Source of the DNA: Colimorpha sp964483145
GTDB taxonomy: Bacteria > Bacteroidota > Bacteroidia > Bacteroidales > P3
Direction: 5' to 3'
DNA length: 47,898 nt
NCBI GenBank assembly: GCA_964483145.1
Contig: CAZAAK010000005.1
Span: 1 to 47,898, forward strand
In this document: positions 43,068 through 47,898 of the stretch, one piece after another
Numbering within the stretch: the stretch's first letter is position 1
Layout of the letters: each line of letters starts with the position of its first letter
The notes under the pieces: generated by a model
What the model saw: the letters and a program-made list of their open reading frames with translations, nothing else
Told to the model about the DNA's origin: nothing
The model's database searches: none
Position numbers and translations under genes: made by a program

Positions 43068-44396
43068 TTACTGTTGTGTGTATTGATATGCGTATTGTTG
43101 TACATCTTCGTACACGGCACGCCAACCTTCCCATCCAAATTCTTCACACAGATTTTGGTTGTGGAATATACAGCTGAAGGTCCCGTCTACTGCTTTTACT
43201 TCATCCATTAAGGCATGGTATTTACTAATGGCTTCCTTTGGTGAAAGTCGCATATGAGTGTGAAAAGTAGTATCCATGACAATGAACGGGTGTACGTTGA
43301 GATTAATTTCCTGATTTTTGCTTAGGTGGAAGAATGGCAAGGTGGTGCAGGAGCCATTGCGGAAACCGGGCTGATCGGCAAAGCCCATAGAGTAGTCTTG
43401 TGTAATACCTTGTTTCTCTAGATTGCTATAACCCTTGGGTAGTGTGAACCGGAGAAAATGATACCTATTCCGATAGATAGGTCGATGGAGAATCTCCGCC
43501 AAGCGTTGGATTTCTTGTTCCAATCGCTTGGGCTCATCTGCCGAATTATAGGAACCGTGGATGCCAACTTTGGAGTGGTCTCCAATGTGTTGCAGTAGTT
43601 GCCGAAATTCATTATTAAGGTAGGAAACGGGTTTGTCGTAAATACTGTAGTCGCCTAGCAAGGCAAAGAAAACGAGTTGGAATCGGTATTGTTCGTTGAG
43701 ATTGATGATATAGTCGAAGGTGTTGTAAGGATCCTCCTCTCTCCTTCTAAGAGTGCGTATCCGGTGCCGAATTTTGTCCGAATCTTTGGAGTGGATACCA
43801 TCACGCAGTATGCCCAAGCACGTGCGGAACAAACCTTTGTGTAGGTAGCAGTACGCAGAATCAATATCAATAGTCGGCTCAAAACTGAAATTTCTCTTCA
43901 AAAAGACTGTTTCGGGATAATGGGATAAAATCAGATTTTTGATTATTAGTGCCCATCGTTCTACAACCGGAGTTTGGAGAAAACCACTTTTATAGGCTAA
44001 TGTTTCGGTTGATATTACCCTGCCATGTTTATCCTCTAGATGGGGGAGGTATTCCTCATAGCGTGAGAGCATGTAGAAAATGGCGGCTAGTGGGTCGAAC
44101 GGCAAGGCTGAGCTTTTATGAAAGACGGGGAAAATGGCTGGAGCTCCATTAAAATCAAAGCAACGACAATTCTGTTCCCCTATCACGGTTTCAAAAAGTA
44201 GGTGGGATGATTTCAGAAAAACGGAGTCGGTAGGTTCTATTGGTTGGGGGGCATAGCAGATCCTGGCTCCGGGGTGGTGCTCAAAGGTGTTTGCATCGGT
44301 GGTGATGGCAAATTCGGTCCTAAGAATATCCCGCATGACTACATTGAGTGTGTAGCCTAATCTGTTGGTTAATTTGGGGACATATATGAGCAACAT
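43068..44396 (-). CDS. Polysaccharide deacetylase family protein (Bacteroidetes DUF7033-type)
   Basis: A 442-aa protein without signal peptide. The N-terminal part (about 1-130) matches the domain found in front of Bacteroidetes deacetylase-like proteins (DPLAAIFYMLSRYEEY). The C-terminal NodB-like part shows EPTIDIDSAY near residue 172, KVGIHGSYNS near 278 and a late NVHPFIVMDTTFHTH segment. The paired Asp and the His motifs suggest a metal-dependent carbohydrate deacetylase, possibly acting on envelope glycans, but the substrate is unknown. It is the first gene after a consensus promoter, followed by kdsC. Confidence 0.82.
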   Translation of the reverse strand: MLLIYVPKLTNRLGYTLNVVMRDILRTEFAITTDANTFEHHPGARICYAPQPIEPTDSVFLKSSHLLFETVIGEQNCRCFDFNGAPAIFPVFHKSSALPFDPLAAIFYMLSRYEEYLPHLEDKHGRVISTETLAYKSGFLQTPVVERWALIIKNLILSHYPETVFLKRNFSFEPTIDIDSAYCYLHKGLFRTCLGILRDGIHSKDSDKIRHRIRTLRRREEDPYNTFDYIINLNEQYRFQLVFFALLGDYSIYDKPVSYLNNEFRQLLQHIGDHSKVGIHGSYNSADEPKRLEQEIQRLAEILHRPIYRNRYHFLRFTLPKGYSNLEKQGITQDYSMGFADQPGFRNGSCTTLPFFHLSKNQEINLNVHPFIVMDTTFHTHMRLSPKEAISKYHALMDEVKAVDGTFSCIFHNQNLCEEFGWEGWRAVYEDVQQYAYQYTQQ

Positions 44397-44417
44397 GAGG
44401 TATCGCTTTTAAAATTG

Positions 44418-44447
44418 CAAATATACGACTGTTTTTTTGATTAACAA
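44418..44447 (-). promoter_or_regulatory. Consensus promoter of the deacetylase-kdsC-rlpA group
   Basis: On the minus strand TTG (44447-44445), 19-base spacer, TATATTTG (44425-44418), 22 bases upstream of the ATG: a near-leaderless message. Confidence 0.85.
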
Positions 44448-44473
44448 GAAAATGTTTAAACCCCAGGGCATTT

Positions 44474-45388
44474 TTACTCTTCCCAATCCAATCTTGTCGC
44501 GTTGCCAATTTCCATTCTGACAGTCCTTCCTAGAAGCATGGCTCGATTTCCGATCCCGTTATGCCCGGCTGGAAAGTCAAAACACACGGGGAATTTATAC
44601 TCCTTTATGCTGTCCCATACAATTTCTTCTGCTGTTTTGCCAAAGGATACGGTATTGTCGTGCATGTTGCTCAGTTGTCCTACTACAAGTCCTGACAAAT
44701 GTTCAAACATGCCATTGCGTTTCAGGTTCATCAGCATGCGGTCGATGTGGTAGAGGTATTCGTCTAGGTCCTCTATAAAAAGTATCTTGCCGGTAGTATC
44801 TATTCCACTTTGCGATCCGCACAAACTGTACAGTATCGAAAGGTTGCCTCCTACCAGTTGTCCTTCTGCTTTCCCCGTCCTGTTCAAGGAATGGAACGTA
44901 TAAGAATAGCTTAATCCCTCCCCAAACAGCGCTTTCTTGAGAGAATCAGTAGCCGGGTAATTTTGTTTGTAGGCATCCGCTGGAATATTGACAGGCATGA
45001 TGCCGTGGATGGTTTCTATGTTGAAATTTTGGTGAATATGACTGTGCAAGACAGTTATGTCGCTATAACCGACAATCCATTTCGGTTTTTCTTGGAATTT
45101 GGCGAAATCTAACTTGTCAATTATTCTCACAGTGCCATAACCACCCCTTGTGCATATAATCGCCTTAATGTTGGGGTCGTCCAAGAGCTCCTGCATCAAT
45201 TGTGTTCGGGTATTGTCGCTCCCTGCAAATTGACCATCTTGGTCATACAAGTGTTCGGGAATCACCACCTCCAATCCCCAACTTTCAAAAAGACGAATGG
45301 CCGGACTTAGTTCATCTTTCGCTATTTTACGTGCTGGTGCCGCAAAGGCAATTCTGTCACCTTCCTTTAGATATTCACATCGTTTCAT
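44474..45388 (-). CDS. LD-carboxypeptidase (peptidase family S66)
   Basis: A 304-aa serine peptidase of normal S66 length. Catalytic residues by motif: S109 (WIVGYSDIT), E206 (LFIEDLDEYLYH) and H276 (PAGHNGIGN), with spacing close to that of Pseudomonas LdcA. It removes the terminal D-Ala from muropeptide tetrapeptides in the cytoplasm during peptidoglycan recycling. No signal peptide is present, as expected. It ends 27 bases before the deacetylase promoter and appears to be transcribed separately. Confidence 0.93.
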   Translation of the reverse strand: MKRCEYLKEGDRIAFAAPARKIAKDELSPAIRLFESWGLEVVIPEHLYDQDGQFAGSDNTRTQLMQELLDDPNIKAIICTRGGYGTVRIIDKLDFAKFQEKPKWIVGYSDITVLHSHIHQNFNIETIHGIMPVNIPADAYKQNYPATDSLKKALFGEGLSYSYTFHSLNRTGKAEGQLVGGNLSILYSLCGSQSGIDTTGKILFIEDLDEYLYHIDRMLMNLKRNGMFEHLSGLVVGQLSNMHDNTVSFGKTAEEIVWDSIKEYKFPVCFDFPAGHNGIGNRAMLLGRTVRMEIGNATRLDWEE

Positions 45389-45573
45389 TCCTTAGATAAC
45401 GCTTTTTAGCCCATTTTATTACCTCCAATTCCTGTATGCACTTTTTGCACTTTTGTAGTCGGATGCGTTTCCCCTCTAGCAAAGAAATCTGTGTACCTAG
45501 TTTGCGGGAGATTCCATCTGCGCCCCAAATTTTGTGTAGATTGGTAGATTGAGAAAACCAATAGTGGTAAAAG

Positions 45574-45616
45574 AAACAGCCCCTAAGAATTTTTCCTTAA
45601 CTTCCAGGGGCTGTTT
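45574..45616. terminator. Terminator of the permease/Tsx-like operon
   Basis: AAACAGCCCCT (45574-45584) and AGGGGCTGTTT (45606-45616) form an 11-bp stem around a 21-base loop. On the minus strand it is followed by CTTTT. It lies 24 bases after the permease stop codon. Confidence 0.8.
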
Positions 45617-45639
45617 GTTGTATTGCGGTAACATCCGAA

Positions 45640-46968
45640 TCAGAATACTCCTGCTGCACGCAACCCGTTCACAAGGTATCGCGCAAGGAAGAGTATTGCT
45701 AACACCCACATAGTGGCACTGATTTTTTTTGCACGGCCATGACCGCTCAAACCATTCATGATGACATATACAATCACGCCAACCATTATGCCCTCCGATA
45801 TACTGTAGCACAGTGGCATCAACAGCATGGTGAGGAATGCTGGTATTGCTTCGCTATAATCGCCCCAATCAATTTTGGTGACGCTAGAACACATCATCAC
45901 GCCTACAATAACAAGGGCAGGGCCAGTGGCTGCAGCGGGAATAGCGAGAAAAAGCGGGCTCAAAAACAGCGCCAAGGCAAAGCAACAGGCTATAACAAAA
46001 GCAGTGAGGCCTGATCGACCGCCTTCACCAACGCCGGCAGCGCTCTCAATGTATGTGGTAGTAGTGGAGGCGCCCATACATGCGCCGGCAGTAGTGGCGA
46101 TGGCATCAGACATCAGAATGCGGCCAATGCGGTCTATCTTGCCGTCTTGGTCAACCATGCCGGCTTTCATTGAAACGCCTACCACGGTGCCGATGGTGTC
46201 GAACATATCAATGAATAGAAAGGTGAAAACCACGATAAGCATATCCCAACTGATGATATTGCTGAGCTCAAATTGGAATGAGATGGGTGCGATAGACGGG
46301 GGCATTGAGGCAATACCGTTAAAGTGGGTGACTCCCATAGGGATGCCGATAGTGGTGGTGATAAGGATGCCCCATAGAATGCCGCCTTTGACATTCAGCA
46401 CCACTAGCAACCCCGTGATGAAGATGCCAATAATGGCCAAAAGTGCGCTACGGTCGGTAAGGTCGAAGAGGGATACGAGAGTACTGTCATTGTTGACGAT
46501 AATACCAGCGCTCTTTAGACCGATAAAGGCAATGTACAGGCCGATGCCGACGCTGATGGCTGCTTTCATGCCTGTGGGTATGGAGTCAACAATCAGTTCG
46601 CGTACCTTGAAAAGTGATAACAAAATGAAGATGATGCCTTCTATTAGGATGGCAGTCAGCGCAAATTGCCAGCTATATCCCATACCGAGGCAAACGGTGT
46701 ACACGAAGTAGGCGTTCAATCCCATGCCTGGGGCTAGGCCAAAAGGTTTTTTTGCCCATATGGCCATGGTTAGCGTACCAACAATGGCGGCTAGTGCGGT
46801 GGCCGTAAAGACAGCGTTTGTAGGCATTCCGTGGTCAGCCAAAGCACTGAAAATACTTGGGTTGACGGCTAGAATGTATGCCATTGTCAAGAAAGTGGTA
46901 ATGCCGGCTATGATTTCGGTCCGGATAGTTGAAACGCTAGGGTCGAATCCAAAAAGTTTCTTAAGCAT
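45640..46968 (-). CDS. NCS2/AzgA-family purine (guanine/hypoxanthine) permease
   Basis: A 442-aa inner-membrane protein with 12-14 hydrophobic segments and AzgA-branch motifs: GITTFLTMAYILAVNPSIFS at the N-terminus, GLAPGMGLNAYFVYTVC, FLFIDMFDTIGTVVGVS and GASTTTTYIESAAGVGEGGR. The branch transports guanine, hypoxanthine or adenine by proton symport. It follows the Tsx-like channel gene by 30 bases on the same strand, consistent with an outer- plus inner-membrane purine uptake pair. Confidence 0.93.
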   Translation of the reverse strand: MLKKLFGFDPSVSTIRTEIIAGITTFLTMAYILAVNPSIFSALADHGMPTNAVFTATALAAIVGTLTMAIWAKKPFGLAPGMGLNAYFVYTVCLGMGYSWQFALTAILIEGIIFILLSLFKVRELIVDSIPTGMKAAISVGIGLYIAFIGLKSAGIIVNNDSTLVSLFDLTDRSALLAIIGIFITGLLVVLNVKGGILWGILITTTIGIPMGVTHFNGIASMPPSIAPISFQFELSNIISWDMLIVVFTFLFIDMFDTIGTVVGVSMKAGMVDQDGKIDRIGRILMSDAIATTAGACMGASTTTTYIESAAGVGEGGRSGLTAFVIACCFALALFLSPLFLAIPAAATGPALVIVGVMMCSSVTKIDWGDYSEAIPAFLTMLLMPLCYSISEGIMVGVIVYVIMNGLSGHGRAKKISATMWVLAILFLARYLVNGLRAAGVF

Positions 46969-46998
46969 AACTGTGATGTATTATGTTCCGCAAAAAAT

Positions 46999-47700
46999 CT
47001 AGAAAATCCACTTGATGCCTGCGCAGGGTGCCACATTTAAGCCTTTGTTCTTGGCCCATTCAGCACCAGTGTGGTATCCACCGGCAAAGTTGTATGCGAT
47101 TTCAATCTCGCCTCCAACCATCAGATTCGGGCAGTTGAAGTATTGACCGACATTGTACCATATCTGGGGTTCGGAGAGAACTACCAAACTGTTGTTGCCA
47201 AAGGTATTTTTGCTCCAGATGTCAAGGAATCCAGAGAAGGTAAGCCCCTCTGCGCCAAAGAGGTTGTTCATGCCCCATACAAAGGTGAATTGGAAAGGCA
47301 AATAATCGACCATACCACGTATGTTCTTATACATCAGTTCAAATGTAAATGTGTTGGTGAAGTCAGCGTTGTGAAGGAAGTATTCAATACCAAAGAGCCA
47401 GCTGTTGTTGGCTACTTGACCACCGTTCCACTCTACGTGGAGGCTGAGGGCGTCTAGGGCAGTACCATGCCAAAAGTTGAGTGCACGGCTGATTTCTGTG
47501 TAGTAGCCGGTGGGTGTGGTCTGATTCGGGTGGTAGATGTCATTAAAGAAGTAGGTGCTTCCCCAATTATCACCCTTGAACATTTCAATGGTAGTGGTGA
47601 AATGCTTGCGGTTAAAATCATACATCTCTTGGATGTTGGTCTGAGCCCGCACTCCAATAAACGCCAATAGCATAGTTGCAATCAGTACGGTTTGTTTCAT
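46999..47700 (-). CDS. DUF5020/Tsx-like outer-membrane channel protein
   Basis: A 233-aa protein with a signal peptide (1-20, ending GVRAQ) and a chain of amphipathic beta strands rich in aromatic residues, ending in a C-terminal Phe (GIKWIF), as in outer-membrane barrels. Segments FKGDNWGSTYFFNDIYHP and GALTFSGFLDIWSK-like strands fit the DUF5020 group, related to the nucleoside-specific channel Tsx. Pairing with a purine permease supports a role in nucleoside or base uptake. No consensus promoter is seen upstream, but there are two direct repeats at 47711-47745. Confidence 0.85.
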   Translation of the reverse strand: MKQTVLIATMLLAFIGVRAQTNIQEMYDFNRKHFTTTIEMFKGDNWGSTYFFNDIYHPNQTTPTGYYTEISRALNFWHGTALDALSLHVEWNGGQVANNSWLFGIEYFLHNADFTNTFTFELMYKNIRGMVDYLPFQFTFVWGMNNLFGAEGLTFSGFLDIWSKNTFGNNSLVVLSEPQIWYNVGQYFNCPNLMVGGEIEIAYNFAGGYHTGAEWAKNKGLNVAPCAGIKWIF

Positions 47701-47710
47701 GATGCGTATT

Positions 47711-47745
47711 TATTGATACTTAATATTTTACTCTCTATTGATACT
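47711..47745. promoter_or_regulatory. Pair of 10-bp direct repeats upstream of the Tsx-like gene
   Basis: TATTGATACT occurs at 47711-47720 and 47736-47745, with starts 25 bases apart. It is just upstream of the ATG at 47700 and could be a tandem regulator site. No other copies are noted nearby. Confidence 0.4.
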
Positions 47746-47846
47746 GTTCTTTTAGAGTTGTACGTCGTCAGTGCTTAGGCAACTAGAGCGGCCGCACTTG
47801 CGCTAGCATTGCTAGTAACGCGACTCTGCAATTTTTATTTCCTAAT

Positions 47847-47898
47847 ATTGCTGTCCGGTAAAATTTTTCGGCTGACCAAAATTAGGGCTGACACTTCT
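47847..47898 (+). repeat. Left end of dispersed repeat element (copy D, truncated by window)
   Basis: Begins ATTGCTGTCCGGTAAAA (47847-47863), the exact complement of the right end at 35-51. It then has AATT-AGG-GCTGACAC (47887-47894), the first arm of the small hairpin found in copies B and C. The window ends inside the element. Confidence 0.75.

Noticed and set aside
45875..46711. 278-codon plus-strand frame
   Set aside because: It is antisense to the purine permease, whose motifs and membrane pattern are clear; composition is typical of a shadow frame.
47701..47846. Purine riboswitch upstream of the permease operon
   Set aside because: I looked for the conserved junction sequences of the purine aptamer on the minus strand and did not find them.

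Overview
This window looks like chromosomal DNA of a member of the Bacteroidota, most likely a Bacteroidales species that has a type IX secretion system (T9SS). Several things point this way. Promoters fit the Bacteroidetes pattern TTG-N18/19-TAnnTTTG. Starts rarely have a Shine-Dalgarno sequence. Lipoproteins and signal peptides ending in AQ are common. T9SS genes include porP-gldK-gldL-gldM-gldN, porZ, a DUF5103 'plug' protein and a protein with a T9SS type A sorting domain. I cannot name a genus.

Layout. 1-51: right end of a dispersed non-coding repeat. 185-3115 (minus): two-domain M16 zinc peptidase. 3211-3788: full copy of the repeat. 3962-10744 (plus): a small lipoprotein, a coiled-coil protein with a 45-bp tandem repeat, then gmk-mreC-mreD-porZ-recO. 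10767-15743: a subtilase fused to a probable C-terminal outer-membrane beta-barrel, urocanase (hutU) and a GNAT acetyltransferase. 15871-22957: a heavy-metal efflux cluster (His-rich small protein, His-rich membrane-fusion lipoprotein, TolC-like channel, CusA/CzcA pump, Nudix hydrolase) behind a perfect 9-1-9 palindrome. 22974-23466: another repeat copy. 23908-25782: long-chain acyl-CoA synthetase. 25926-26778: a tiny Cys-rich lipoprotein and two tRNA-Val genes (GAC, CAC), each followed by its own terminator. 26831-34287 (plus): tcdA, T9SS plug protein, miaB, PASTA protein, T9SS cargo protein and rluD. 34314-41414 (minus): the T9SS core operon, ending in two gldN-family genes separated by a terminator-like hairpin. 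41575-45388 (minus): RlpA-like protein, kdsC, polysaccharide deacetylase-like protein and LD-carboxypeptidase. 45640-47700 (minus): purine permease and Tsx-like outer-membrane channel. 47847-47898: left end of a further repeat copy.

How it fits together. Most of the window concerns the cell envelope: secretion across the outer membrane (T9SS core, PorZ, plug, cargo), cell shape (MreCD), peptidoglycan recycling (S66, RlpA), Kdo synthesis (KdsC), metal extrusion and nucleobase uptake.

The least explained item is the dispersed repeat. It has inverted ends reading ATTGCTGTCCGGTAAAA, a conserved small hairpin and a roughly 115-bp AT-rich palindrome whose two arms vary together between copies. The window starts in the right end of one copy and stops in the left end of another, so it may be a whole contig cut at these repeats.
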